51,425 bases of DNA from a virus. Shown piece after piece: positions 32,219 to 39,594 of the stretch (the first letter of the stretch is position 1; every line of letters starts with the position of its first letter). The DNA lies in the IMG/VR virus record IMGVR_UViG_3300037297_000175, positions 1 to 51,425 of that record. One strand, given 5' to 3'. The position numbers were made by a program, and so were the translations under genes. The notes under the pieces are model-generated. The model searched no databases, was not told the DNA's origin, and saw only the letters and a program-made list of their open reading frames with translations.

Positions 32219-32404
32219 TCAGCACCCCACAGTGTATATGAGGTTCACGGGTTCGACAAGAATTCCTAGGGCGGTGTCGGTATCAGTGCGTTTCAGAGGG
32301 GGATGCCACACGCTCTCGAAAGTGCTACATGCTGTCATTATCCATCGATTTGGCGATTTGTTCGTTATACATGGCCGGCGCCTTAATCGTCGCTTGCGCA
32401 TCAT
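32219..32404 (-). CDS. Small basic protein, 61 aa
   Basis: The ATG overlaps the previous stop (ATGA). It opens with MMRKRRLRRRP, much like the upstream gene (MRKRLRKK), which suggests a shared origin or a basic leader. The rest has no recognisable feature. Modest confidence. Confidence 0.4.
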   Translation of the reverse strand: MMRKRRLRRRPCITNKSPNRWIMTACSTFESVWHPPLKRTDTDTALGILVEPVNLIYTVGC

Positions 32405-32592
32405 CTCTGACTAAACGTTATTTCGTCGAGCATCGCAGTCGCCTTCCTGGATAGTGAAAAGTACGGGCGGTTCACTGTGCGCTCCACTCGTTTTATCCTG
32501 CACCACGGCATTATGCCAAACTCAGCTGCGTAAAACTCCACGAAGAGAGGGTGGTTTCGGCAAAGCAGTTTTTTTCTCAGTCGCTTGCGCAT
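32401..32592 (-). CDS. Small basic protein, 63 aa
   Basis: Start at ATG 32592, four bases after the previous stop; the frame extends to 32646 but inside its neighbour. It opens with a run of Lys/Arg (MRKRLRKKLLCRN) and contains WCRIKRVERTVNRPYFSL. Unknown function; possibly nucleic-acid binding from charge alone. Confidence 0.45.
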   Translation of the reverse strand: MRKRLRKKLLCRNHPLFVEFYAAEFGIMPWCRIKRVERTVNRPYFSLSRKATAMLDEITFSQR

Positions 32593-32596
32593 TCGC

Positions 32597-32860
32597 CTAC
32601 CAAATCTCCCAGCTATCCGGATCCGCAATCCTCTGCAGGGCTGCAATGGCCTCCTCGTCTAACGGCTCGTCAATCCACGGGTCATAGTCACCATCGTCAT
32701 CGATGAGCCCGTCAGTATACTCTATGGACAGCAGTAATGGACACTGACGAGTCAGCAGCAGCGTAGAAAAGCCAACCGAACAGCCCTTGAGAATTGGTGG
32801 CGTCAGTCGTTTCACCGGTGGGGCTGGTGGGAGCGGAGGATTGGGTTGCTTTCTGCTCAT
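32597..32860 (-). CDS. Small protein with acidic C-terminus
   Basis: 87 aa. Pro-rich N-terminus (QPNPPLPPAPPVKRLTPP) and a strongly acidic C-terminus (TDGLIDDDGDYDPWIDEPLDEE). GAGAAAGGCAAACC gives a ribosome site. Not recognised. Confidence 0.5.
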   Translation of the reverse strand: MSRKQPNPPLPPAPPVKRLTPPILKGCSVGFSTLLLTRQCPLLLSIEYTDGLIDDDGDYDPWIDEPLDEEAIAALQRIADPDSWEIW

Positions 32861-32878
32861 GGTTTGCCTTTCTCGCCG

Positions 32879-33100
32879 TCAGGGTGTAGGGCAACTCTCC
32901 GGTTCTCTCAAGCGGTGATACGGGCAATACGGGCAGCCCGGCCCCACCGAGGCGCTCTCCTCACAGAGAAACCCATGGACAGCCCTGCGAGCGGAGAGCA
33001 GGTCCGTATACGACCCCTTGAGCCGCTCCTTGACCACGTCGATAACTCGGTAAATAGACTCGATTTCGACAATTATGTACCTTTTTGTCCTGTTGTGCAT
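32879..33100 (-). CDS. Small protein, 73 aa, CxxC motif
   Basis: Contains an N-terminal helix (RYIIVEIESIYRVIDVVKERLKGSYTDLLSARRAVHGFLCEESA) and a C-terminal CPYCPYH that could bind metal. It starts 41 bases after the previous stop, without a strong ribosome site. Unknown function. Confidence 0.5.
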   Translation of the reverse strand: MHNRTKRYIIVEIESIYRVIDVVKERLKGSYTDLLSARRAVHGFLCEESASVGPGCPYCPYHRLREPESCPTP

Positions 33101-33140
33101 GTTTTCATTTTCTTTCTCTGCCTTTCTGGTTTGGTATCTG

Positions 33141-33512
33141 CTATCTCCTGTCGCTTATGGCGGTCACTATTCCGTCGTCGCAAGTGATCTGGTACGCAAT
33201 ACGTCGCTTGCCTTCTGCTCGCCACTTGAACACTTCACGGCTGCACTTTACCAGTTGCTTCTGATCGACCATATCTGGCTGACCAAGAGCATCCAAGACC
33301 TGCTCACTGGTCATTCCTATCCACATTTCACCTTCGGCCAGTCGCTCACCGTCTTCTTTGCCGTACTTTTCGATGAGCATTTTCTTTTTTTCTTCATCTT
33401 TCTTGAGGCTCATTTTTACGGCAATGATAACCCAGAGGATTACGCCTCCAATGATGAGTCCCAAGAACAATAAAAAATTGCTAAAGATCCATCCTATTGC
33501 GTCCCATATCAT
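33141..33512 (-). CDS. Membrane protein with BamE/SmpA-like domain
   Basis: 123 aa from ATG 33512. N-terminal membrane segment (WIFSNFLLFLGLIIGGVILWVII), a charged linker (KKDEEKKKMLIEKYGKEDGERLA) and a C-terminal MWIGMTSEQVLDALGQPDMVD ... RIAYQITCDDGIVTAI resembling the small SmpA/OmlA (BamE) fold. Lies in the accessory region with lipoproteins. Possible role in envelope or superinfection exclusion is only a guess. Confidence 0.6.
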   Translation of the reverse strand: MIWDAIGWIFSNFLLFLGLIIGGVILWVIIAVKMSLKKDEEKKKMLIEKYGKEDGERLAEGEMWIGMTSEQVLDALGQPDMVDQKQLVKCSREVFKWRAEGKRRIAYQITCDDGIVTAISDRR

Positions 33513-33514
33513 GA

Positions 33515-34102
33515 CTATTCTATCCCGCCGCAGCACTCGCCAATCTTCATGAGTACTTCACCTATGCCGATATCGGTCAGGTAACCGCATAGGTAGCCGC
33601 TTTTAATAATACCGCCCTTTTTCTGGCATTGTTCGGCGACTATAAACTCATTGTTGCCATCTATACACTCATAAGCCGGGTTATCCGTCGGACAAAGTGG
33701 AGGCATTTGACAACAACCACCATGTTCGCAGTCTGGTGATATGAAAGTATCACCGTTATAATCGACGCAATACTGATACCAGAGTCCACTCATTGAACTA
33801 CTGTCATCATTGCAATACCGCCCATCCTCCTCGTTGCACGAATCCCCATCCGTAGGAACGTCTGCGTCCGTATCGGTGTCCGCATCAGAATCAGTGTCAG
33901 AATCAGTGTCGGTATCGCTATCGGTGTCGCTGTCCGAGTCAGTATCAGTATCAGAATCCGTGTCCGTATCCGTGTCGGTGTCGGTGTCCCCATCACCCCC
34001 CGGATCGCTCTCCGTCTCGCTGTCGTCAAACTCCTTGTTCGGCTCGGTGTCGCACCCCGTAACCACCCAAAAAATCACCAAAATCCATGTTTTTACTTTC
34101 AT
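33515..34102 (-). CDS. Lipoprotein with long D/T/S repeat
   Basis: 195 aa. A signal peptide ends in a lipobox (WVVTGC, Cys22), followed by a 45-residue run of Asp/Thr/Ser repeats (residues about 40-85) of the type (TD)n(SD)n, then a Cys-rich globular end (C92 onward, with pairs such as CGGCC). This architecture is common in outer-membrane lipoproteins of Myxococcota and relatives. A surface lipoprotein in a phage may be for superinfection exclusion. The upstream AAGAAAATG context is weak. Confidence 0.7.
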   Translation of the reverse strand: MKVKTWILVIFWVVTGCDTEPNKEFDDSETESDPGGDGDTDTDTDTDTDSDTDTDSDSDTDSDTDTDSDTDSDADTDTDADVPTDGDSCNEEDGRYCNDDSSSMSGLWYQYCVDYNGDTFISPDCEHGGCCQMPPLCPTDNPAYECIDGNNEFIVAEQCQKKGGIIKSGYLCGYLTDIGIGEVLMKIGECCGGIE

Positions 34103-34159
34103 TTTCTTGCCTTTTTCTCAATGCTTCCCCGTGTTAAGATCGACGTGGAGGTGAAGCTT

Positions 34160-34906
34160 TTGTTCAAAATTGTACTGGATATGAGACCGATTGAACAGCT
34201 CGAAAATGACCTGGACAAATTCGGGAAGCACGCCCTTCCCTATGCCGTCCGGGACACGCTGAACAATGCGGCCTACAAGACCCACAGCTTGGCTCAACGG
34301 AATGTTGGCCGAAAGTTCACAGAACGGAACACATTTACCCGACGATCCGTTAAATTCAAAAAAACCCGTGCCAGGCACATTGACCAGATGGAAACTATAG
34401 TGGGCTCTACCCAGGAGTACATGGCCAAGCAAGAGCAAGGGTTTATTCAGACCAGTCGTGGTCGCCACGGGGTCGCCATCCCCACCAGCGCGGCCGCAGA
34501 CCAGGGACAGGCCCGGAAGCGCACCCGGAAAATCAAGGAGCGAAACTGGCTGAACAAAATACGACCGCCATCTGTGCGAGTAAGGGGTAAAGGACGGACT
34601 ATTGTGGCCGTCAGAAAGGCGATGGATAGTGGCAGCCGGGTTGTCTTCATCACCAAGCGCCATGATCCATGGGGGCGCCCAACGGGATTCTATCGGGTTC
34701 TCGGCAAAAAGAAAAAAGGCTCCGGATGGCCGAAGGGGGCCAAACTCCAGATGATCTACTCTGCCGAGCGCCCCACTGTGCGGACCTCGCCTCATCGCTG
34801 GCTCGAACCGGCCGTGGCGGTCATCGTTAAAAAGCTCGACACGATCTATCGAGATGCCGTGATTCGGCAGATCAAAATCAATCGCTCGTTCCGGGATAGG
34901 GGCTGA
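34160..34906 (+). CDS. Virion-like minor tail or morphogenesis protein
   Basis: 248 aa from TTG 34160, placed seven bases after GGAGGTGA; ATG 34121 and ATG 34181 are alternatives. It looks like phage minor-tail or virion-morphogenesis proteins of the Z type: LENDLDKFGKHALPYAVRDTLNNAAYKTHSLAQRNV...RKFTERNTFTRRSV near the start, and TSPHRWLEPAVAV near the end. It is very basic in its middle. It lies alone on the plus strand between leftward genes. Confidence 0.6.
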   Translation: MFKIVLDMRPIEQLENDLDKFGKHALPYAVRDTLNNAAYKTHSLAQRNVGRKFTERNTFTRRSVKFKKTRARHIDQMETIVGSTQEYMAKQEQGFIQTSRGRHGVAIPTSAAADQGQARKRTRKIKERNWLNKIRPPSVRVRGKGRTIVAVRKAMDSGSRVVFITKRHDPWGRPTGFYRVLGKKKKGSGWPKGAKLQMIYSAERPTVRTSPHRWLEPAVAVIVKKLDTIYRDAVIRQIKINRSFRDRG

Positions 34907-35060
34907 TGTCGCTACGGTACCGGGACGACATTTAGGTATCGCCATGAGCTCCGGACGACGTCGGCGCCGAGCGACACACGAGGACCTTGGCGACACCGCC
35001 ATCACCGGGCGACACTCCCGCAAGCTGCTCTGGACGACACCCCGTCCAGGTCCTCGACGA
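34907..35060. repeat. Cluster of TGTCG(T/C)C motifs
   Basis: Between the 34906 stop and the methyltransferase end, and running into its last codons, the minus strand carries TGTCGTC or TGTCGCC/T at least six times in about 150 bases, irregularly spaced (10-30 bases apart). The cluster may reflect expansion of a short word or protein-binding sites. No clear hairpin or T-run. Confidence 0.3.
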
Positions 35061-35691
35061 CAGTGTCGTCTTCGGCCGGAGACGACGCAAACTCTCGCCA
35101 AGCCGCCGACACAACCCCAGTGCCAGGAAACAAATCGTCAAACATGTCGTTCGGCGCCGCGGCAAGCGCCTGGAACAGGAATGCACAGAATGCGATCGGT
35201 TTTCGCCCCATGAGCGTCCCACCAAACCTGGCCGGTTGAGCTGAGATCCAGTCGCGGATCCCGGAGTGAACGACGCGAGCCTGTTTCACGACCAGTGGCT
35301 CCCATGTCGAGTGTAGACCTCGAGTCCTCGGCGACGCTCCAATTGGCTTCACCCACGCGCACACCCTGACTTCAGGCGGGCAGAGGGGGAGTATGTCGCG
35401 CAAGGCCTTCGACGACGTTGACAGCGCCCACCCATCGTATGTCGCTAGATCCCGGACGAGACGCACATGGTCTACCTCGCCCCGGTAGGTGTCCTCGTAC
35501 TGGTAGTACTTCTTTGCCAGACCTGGGTATGGCGGGTCGGCGTAGGCCAGCCGCTTCGGTTCCCGGGCTGTCGCCTCGAGGTGTGAGAGACGCCGAAACC
35601 GATATGCAGCCTGCCTGCACCGTTTGGAACAGTAAGTTTGGTGTTTCTTGACGGGAACTTTATCGCACCATTTGCAGAGCTGTTGAGTCAT
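35002..35691 (-). CDS. DNA methyltransferase-like, N-terminal zinc finger
   Basis: 229 aa from ATG 35691 (overlaps the previous stop by one base; TTG 35694 also possible). N-terminal metal site: Cys6, Cys9, Cys21, Cys25. The MTase motif is DPPYPG at 52-57, and the late FPGTG (in DLFPGTGVVSAAWREF) looks like the AdoMet-binding motif, in beta-class order. The RLAYADPPYPGLAKKYYQYED block and WVKPIGASPR are typical of phage adenine methyltransferases. Probably protects phage DNA or modifies it. Its C-terminus is unusually Ser/Ala-rich. Confidence 0.65.
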   Translation of the reverse strand: MTQQLCKWCDKVPVKKHQTYCSKRCRQAAYRFRRLSHLEATAREPKRLAYADPPYPGLAKKYYQYEDTYRGEVDHVRLVRDLATYDGWALSTSSKALRDILPLCPPEVRVCAWVKPIGASPRTRGLHSTWEPLVVKQARVVHSGIRDWISAQPARFGGTLMGRKPIAFCAFLFQALAAAPNDMFDDLFPGTGVVSAAWREFASSPAEDDTVVEDLDGVSSRAACGSVAR

Positions 35692-36038
35692 CAATTGGTG
35701 CCTCGACCGGTCACATGTTCAGGATAGACGTAAGTTATCTCGTCTTCCCCTACCAATGCAACCCGGTTGCCAGTCTCGTTGGCCACCCACTGCGCGTGCT
35801 CTTGCACTTGCAATTGTACCGTCCTGTCGCGCTCCCAGAGGTCATCAAACGGCTCCAGGGTAACAGGGAGAAGATAGTCAACCACATTGACAATCGGGGT
35901 GCCCAGATCAAAGCCGGTGACTATCCCTTCCATGCCCTCTTTGATGTCGGCTATCTTTTTACCTCTGCCAATCTTCCAATAGACCGGGAAGTCCCTTTTC
36001 GCCCGAACGTGCATGCCGAGCTCAATCTTCGTCGTCAT
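35691..36038 (-). CDS. Small protein, 115 aa
   Basis: Start at ATG 36038, eight bases after GGAGG; the frame is open upstream to 36338 and contains the ATG of the lipoprotein gene (see 36022-36206). Beta-rich: IELGMHVRAKRDFPVYWKIGRGKKIADIKEGMEGIVTGF, then LGTPIVNVVDYLLPVTLEPFDDLW, an SH3-like or KOW-like look. Function unknown. Confidence 0.55.
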   Translation of the reverse strand: MTTKIELGMHVRAKRDFPVYWKIGRGKKIADIKEGMEGIVTGFDLGTPIVNVVDYLLPVTLEPFDDLWERDRTVQLQVQEHAQWVANETGNRVALVGEDEITYVYPEHVTGRGTN

Positions 36039-36206
36039 CGTAGAAATCCTCCATATTGCCGTGTATCGGTAAAAAGCCATCACAAGACCGATCTTGATGA
36101 ATCCGGTCTGCGTAGTGCTCACTCTCTGGGTTCTCGCAATCTCCCTCATTGCCTGAGCCGCATAGAAGAAGTAGGAGCATTCCCAGCAAGACTTTTTTCT
36201 CTTCAT
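36022..36206 (-). CDS. Lipoprotein frame with possible -1 frameshift
   Basis: GGGAG, seven bases, then ATG 36206: MKRKK in the initial frame. The codons AGA AAA AAG contain the heptamer A AAA AAG, the strong bacterial -1 slippery site. After a -1 shift the frame reads VLLGMLLLLLCGSGNEGD, a good signal peptide with lipobox at Cys16, and ends after an acidic tail (GNMEDFYDDDED). Unshifted, the frame runs into the 35691 gene. It could be a real frameshift, slippage or an A-run length error. No other ATG gives the full signal peptide (only MLLLLL at 36173). Confidence 0.5.
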
Positions 36207-36261
36207 GATGTCTCCCTTGAAAAACACCAGGAGGGGCCATCCCCTCCCAGCGCAGTCAAAC

Positions 36262-36615
36262 CTACAGAGCCGAAGCCCTCTCCGCACGGTCCAACTGTCC
36301 ACTCCAGTCCCGAACACATTTAAGAATCCCCGGGACATCCACAGCCTTCATGACGCAGTCAACCGGTAGCAATCCCGACATCAGCGCGATGTCGCAGTAG
36401 GGCTCAAACTCCACTCCTTCAGGTATGCGGCTCGTGATATGTTCCTTGACGATCTGCTTCACGAATCCAGCGCACTGCTCGTTGTTGAAGCAGCCGACCT
36501 CCACCAGGTGGGCCTCCACTGCGTCACACTTCGGCGCTGCAAGATCGGGGGTGATCCTCGCGCCGCTGCATCCCAGAAATACAAACATCAGTCCAATTAT
36601 AAATAGCACTTTCAT
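36262..36615 (-). CDS. Cys-rich lipoprotein
   Basis: 117 aa. Signal peptide MKVLFIIGLMFVFLGC with lipobox Cys16, then KCDAVEAHLVEVGCFNNEQCAGFVKQIVKEHI and more Cys (YCDIALMSGLLPVDC, LKCV), so at least two disulphides are likely. GGAGGAAGC precedes the ATG; a small GCCCC/GGGGC hairpin lies just upstream. In the lysis-associated region; could be a spanin-type outer subunit, but the family is not established. Confidence 0.6.
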   Translation of the reverse strand: MKVLFIIGLMFVFLGCSGARITPDLAAPKCDAVEAHLVEVGCFNNEQCAGFVKQIVKEHITSRIPEGVEFEPYCDIALMSGLLPVDCVMKAVDVPGILKCVRDWSGQLDRAERASAL

Positions 36616-36661
36616 GCTTCCTCCTTGCCCCGTTGGGGCGGTTGATTAATTGTTGAGTATT

Positions 36662-37306
36662 TCACACCGCAAGCACTCCTTGCGCAAGACGCTGAATAGC
36701 TGACCGACAATACGTCTCTTCTATTTCAACACCAACAGCTCGATACCCAAGCGCCTTTGCCGCAACCAGTGTTGTCCCAGATCCAGCAAACGGATCCAGG
36801 ATTACACCGCGATGGCAACAGGATATTAAGTCCATCATTAGAGACACGGGCTTTTCCATTGGATGCCATCTTGATTTTCTTCGTCCTACGCAGCCCGCTA
36901 CAGCCAAATGTCGCAACACGGATCCTCTTCGCCTTCCAAAGAAACCTCTTCCGATTACATATATCTCCTCATGGTTTGGCTTCCATGGCAACGAAAGATC
37001 CCCCATGCCAACATGTTCACCTTTCTCCCATATAAGTAAGTGTCGAGTATTTATCGGGCGAGCAATTCTCCATGTTCCAAACACAAGAGCAGGGCGTTCA
37101 CCCCATGCGTCAAGCAGTGTGTCGCGGGCAACGGTATCCAGATCGCCATTTATTGAGCAGTCACCTAACCGTCCTTTCTTTCCACTGCTAAACCCTATCC
37201 CATATGGCGGGTCGGTAACCAGTACATCAGCGTATATCGAGTCAAACACATCCCGGAAATCGCAATTAAAAATTGTAATCCCTGATTCCTCGTAATAGGG
37301 TTTCAC
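36662..37306 (-). CDS. DNA methyltransferase, beta class
   Basis: 214 aa from GTG 37306, whose GTGA overlaps the previous stop, after GGAGATAG. Motif IV is DPPYG (32-36) and the AdoMet motif DPFAGSGTTLVAAK lies near residue 180, so motif order is beta class. GISWEKPVSLMMDLIS (WHPMEKPVSLM) is also typical. Probably an N6-adenine or N4-cytosine methyltransferase protecting phage DNA. No cognate endonuclease is encoded nearby. Confidence 0.85.
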   Translation of the reverse strand: MKPYYEESGITIFNCDFRDVFDSIYADVLVTDPPYGIGFSSGKKGRLGDCSINGDLDTVARDTLLDAWGERPALVFGTWRIARPINTRHLLIWEKGEHVGMGDLSLPWKPNHEEIYVIGRGFFGRRRGSVLRHLAVAGCVGRRKSRWHPMEKPVSLMMDLISCCHRGVILDPFAGSGTTLVAAKALGYRAVGVEIEETYCRSAIQRLAQGVLAV

Positions 37307-37488
37307 TTTTCTATCTCCTCTCCGTGCGCATTCCAGCACGCTTTAATATTTCCGACATACCAATGACAGCATGATGCATCCGTATTGAACGGCCTGATCT
37401 CGCATCCTGTAAAGTCGTTGAGAGTGCAACGGCAATGAATCCAGTTGTACCAAGCGCACTGTCCACAGAATATTGAGATACGACTCAT
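37303..37488 (-). CDS. Cys-rich small protein, 61 aa
   Basis: Nine Cys and four Trp in 61 residues (CGQCAWYNWIHCRCTLNDFTGCEIRPF, then CCHWYVGNIKACWN), arranged as likely metal or disulphide pairs. The ATG overlaps the previous gene's stop (ATGA). Function unknown. Confidence 0.55.
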   Translation of the reverse strand: MSRISIFCGQCAWYNWIHCRCTLNDFTGCEIRPFNTDASCCHWYVGNIKACWNAHGEEIEK

Positions 37489-37751
37489 GTTGACCCTCGC
37501 TGTATGATTGTTTCAATCGCCAGAATCAGCCGGGCCACCGCGTGCGCCCAGTGGGGCTCACCGGTCTCTTCATCGTCTCCATGTTGCGCCAGATGAGCAA
37601 GTGCATGTTTGATGTGTTCTTGCGCGCTGGCTTCGTCTTCGGCGTGCTTCTCGTCTCCATGAATCAGTAATTGAAGGACACTTGTGCAGGCCTTCCAGTT
37701 ATGTTCTAGGTAGTGATAAATTCTCCCCCACTGGTGATTGGTGATAATCAT
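37485..37751 (-). CDS. DUF5664-like small protein
   Basis: 88 aa from ATG 37751, overlapping the upstream stop. NHQWGRIYHYLEHNWKAC and the His-rich HALAHLAQHGDDEETGEPHWAHAVARLILAIETI correspond to the DUF5664 domain (dATP/dGTP diphosphohydrolase N-terminal-like). Might act in nucleotide metabolism, but the fragment is only the short domain, so the role is tentative. Confidence 0.55.
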   Translation of the reverse strand: MIITNHQWGRIYHYLEHNWKACTSVLQLLIHGDEKHAEDEASAQEHIKHALAHLAQHGDDEETGEPHWAHAVARLILAIETIIQRGST

Positions 37752-38200
37752 TGGAATGAACCCCCCTTCGCAATACTCCCCCATCCCATGGCGTACTCAA
37801 TGGTCGGTTGATCTTCCTCTTCGTCGTATCCAAGAAAACACTTTAGACAGAGCTTCTTCCCCTTCCATTTTTCGAGCTTCCCCTTCGCTCCGCACTCGTC
37901 GCATCGGCCGTTCCCAGTTCTCTTATATTCGTGGATGTAGCCCTCGACTATCGCGCGCTTTATTCCGAGCTCTCTGGCAATCTCCATCGGTGTCGAACCT
38001 AGATCGGCAAGTCTTCCTACGGCAATTACATTGTCTCTGTGGTTTGTCTTCGGGGAGTACCCGCTGTTGTGCAGGTAAACGTTCACCGTGCTCTTGGCGA
38101 TGCCGAGTATCTCCATGATCTCTTCGCGGCTCTTGCCCTCTCGGAACAGCCTTATCGTTTCTTTCATGCGATAGTGCTTCATCTCTTTTGACCCACTCAT
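37748..38200 (-). CDS. HTH plus zinc-ribbon protein
   Basis: 150 aa. First HTH: KETIRLFREGKSREEIMEILGIAKSTVNVYL; second: GSTPMEIARELGIKRAIVEGYI. C-terminal CDECGAKGKLEKWKGKKLCLKC is a zinc-ribbon-type cluster. A DNA-binding regulator or a transposon-resolvase-like binder; target unknown. TAATG overlap with the upstream gene. Confidence 0.6.
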   Translation of the reverse strand: MSGSKEMKHYRMKETIRLFREGKSREEIMEILGIAKSTVNVYLHNSGYSPKTNHRDNVIAVGRLADLGSTPMEIARELGIKRAIVEGYIHEYKRTGNGRCDECGAKGKLEKWKGKKLCLKCFLGYDEEEDQPTIEYAMGWGSIAKGGSFQ

Positions 38201-38595
38201 TATGGTTTACTCCTCTGGCATTTGTTGATATTCCAGTATTCCACCGCTTCATCTGGCGTCGGAAATGCAGGTGAGCACAATCCACAGGAACCACATTTAA
38301 TGAAGTACTCCTTTTTGCCGGGCACCTTGTATGGCCTGGATGATCCATCACAGTATTTGCAATGTTCTGCTCGATTTGATACATCTGGTACATCTTCTTC
38401 TATCAATTGGCCAAGCATCTCATATAGTGTTTCTTTGTTGTCGAAGATGAATGAAATTGGGGAATCCTTCCACGATCCACGCTTCGACATCAGCAGTTCC
38501 ATGTCACGCCAAATGACATTGGAAAGTTTTTCATCGCCGTGACCACATCCATCAATCGAACTAACCCATACTTCTTTTCTTTTCGCTGTTGCCAT
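38200..38595 (-). CDS. Lar-like restriction-alleviation protein
   Basis: 131 aa from ATG 38595. The C-terminal part HCKYCDGSSRPYKVPGKKEYFIKCGSCGLCSPAFPTPDEAVEYWN has the two CxxC pairs and the EAVxxWN ending of Lar proteins, which modulate type I restriction. The N-terminal ~70 residues (VWVSSIDGCGHGDEKL...WRDMELLMSKRGSW) are extra. Its place next to two methyltransferases fits anti-restriction. The overlap with the upstream gene is 35 bases. Confidence 0.6.
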   Translation of the reverse strand: MATAKRKEVWVSSIDGCGHGDEKLSNVIWRDMELLMSKRGSWKDSPISFIFDNKETLYEMLGQLIEEDVPDVSNRAEHCKYCDGSSRPYKVPGKKEYFIKCGSCGLCSPAFPTPDEAVEYWNINKCQRSKP

Positions 38596-38797
38596 CTTCC
38601 TGCCTTTCAAAGTCGTACCCATCAATTTTTCTAACTATCCCCCACACCTCTCGCTTGCTCACGTTCGGCCACCGCAACTTGCATTCCTCGTGAATCCATT
38701 GAAGTAGAAACCTCAGTTCGTGACGGTTGTTCGGTTTCCCAGTGCGGGATTCTTGGAGCTCAACGAGACGATGTATATGTTTATCAACCGACATCAT
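38561..38797 (-). CDS. Small 78-aa protein
   Basis: Helical and basic: HRLVELQESRTGKPNNRHELRFLLQWIHEECKLRWPNVSKREVWGIV. Overlaps the Lar-like gene by 35 bases and the upstream stop by a few. Not recognised. The start could be ATG 38797 or 38794. Confidence 0.45.
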   Translation of the reverse strand: MMSVDKHIHRLVELQESRTGKPNNRHELRFLLQWIHEECKLRWPNVSKREVWGIVRKIDGYDFERQEDGNSEKKRSMG

Positions 38798-39197
38798 TCA
38801 AGCTGAACACGATCCCACGACAGAAAATTTCGCCGTCTTCAATCACGTCAAACGTCGCATGGGGAATGTCGGTTTCGAACGTCCAAGCGATGTCTCCATC
38901 ACACCATTTCACGTGTATCTTTGTTGCCTGTTCTTTCTTTTTCGCATAGTACGGACATCTATCGTCATCACATTCGTTGGTGACAATCCCGTCCTTGTTT
39001 AGTGGAACGGTAGCTCCTTCCCATGCGCCAAACTCGTCATTGATTGCGCCCCGGAATTCGCAGAGGTCATCGGACGCGCCAAAGACGATCACGAGACCGT
39101 TCTCTGCGGCAATCCTCCCCATGTCATTTGGGACTTCATGTCGATACTCTCGATTGTTCAACAGTGTAGCCAATTCTTCTTTTGTAAAATCTTTCAT
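38784..39197 (-). CDS. Conserved-type phage protein, 137 aa
   Basis: Contains NGLVIVFGASDDLCEFRGAINDEFGAWEG and a Cys-rich piece CDDDRCPYYAKKK, followed by WTFETDIPHATFDVIEDGEIFCRGIVF. This FGASDD...EFRGAI opening with the late D-x-x-F-C-R-G-I end is seen in small proteins of many phages. Function unknown. AAAGGCAAACAAATG start. Confidence 0.55.
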   Translation of the reverse strand: MKDFTKEELATLLNNREYRHEVPNDMGRIAAENGLVIVFGASDDLCEFRGAINDEFGAWEGATVPLNKDGIVTNECDDDRCPYYAKKKEQATKIHVKWCDGDIAWTFETDIPHATFDVIEDGEIFCRGIVFSLNDVG

Positions 39198-39224
39198 TTG
39201 TTTGCCTTTCTTGTTAAATATTTT

Positions 39225-39587
39225 TCATATACTCCCACTACCCATCGTGAAATCCGGAAGCGGATCGCCATCCAAACAACAGAACAGATGCAGACACCTC
39301 GGGTGAATGTTGACGTGCTCCTTCGCTTCTGGAAGCACCATGATCGCTTTCCTGTCGTCTCCTATCCAGTGGCGCTTAAGGTAGGTCAATTCGTCGTATG
39401 TCGGCATTCTGCGCCTGTGAGATATCGACAGGTGCAGCCAGAATTTCCCGTCACCGTATTGCGCGAATGAGGCGATCACCGCAAGGTTCTTTTTATTGTT
39501 GCGCCATACTCCATGATAGTTGCGCGATGAAATTTTAGCCCAGCCAGGTGGCAGATTCCTTCCAGTCAATGGTAATCCTTGATCCAT
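39225..39587 (-). CDS. DUF7694-like phage protein
   Basis: 120 aa from ATG 39587 (GTG 39590 is another start). PGWAKISSRNYHGVWRNNKKNLAVIASFAQYGDGKFWLHLSISHRRRMPTYDELTYLKRHWIG, then HPRCLHLFCCLDGDPLPDF, resemble a family of short phage proteins with unknown function. It lies between the lysis gene pair and the small 137-aa gene. Confidence 0.6.
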   Translation of the reverse strand: MDQGLPLTGRNLPPGWAKISSRNYHGVWRNNKKNLAVIASFAQYGDGKFWLHLSISHRRRMPTYDELTYLKRHWIGDDRKAIMVLPEAKEHVNIHPRCLHLFCCLDGDPLPDFTMGSGSI

Positions 39588-39594
39588 CACTGCC

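Noticed and set aside
32712-32927. 71-aa minus ORF
   Set aside because: Overlaps the acidic 87-aa gene in another frame and lacks its own ribosome site.
33810-34154. Plus-strand ORF of Ser/Val repeats
   Set aside because: It is the antisense of the Asp/Thr/Ser repeat in the lipoprotein gene; no ribosome site.
34118-35101. 327-aa minus-strand ORF
   Set aside because: It covers the plus-strand virion-like gene in antisense and the gap; composition Arg/Pro-rich, no family pattern.
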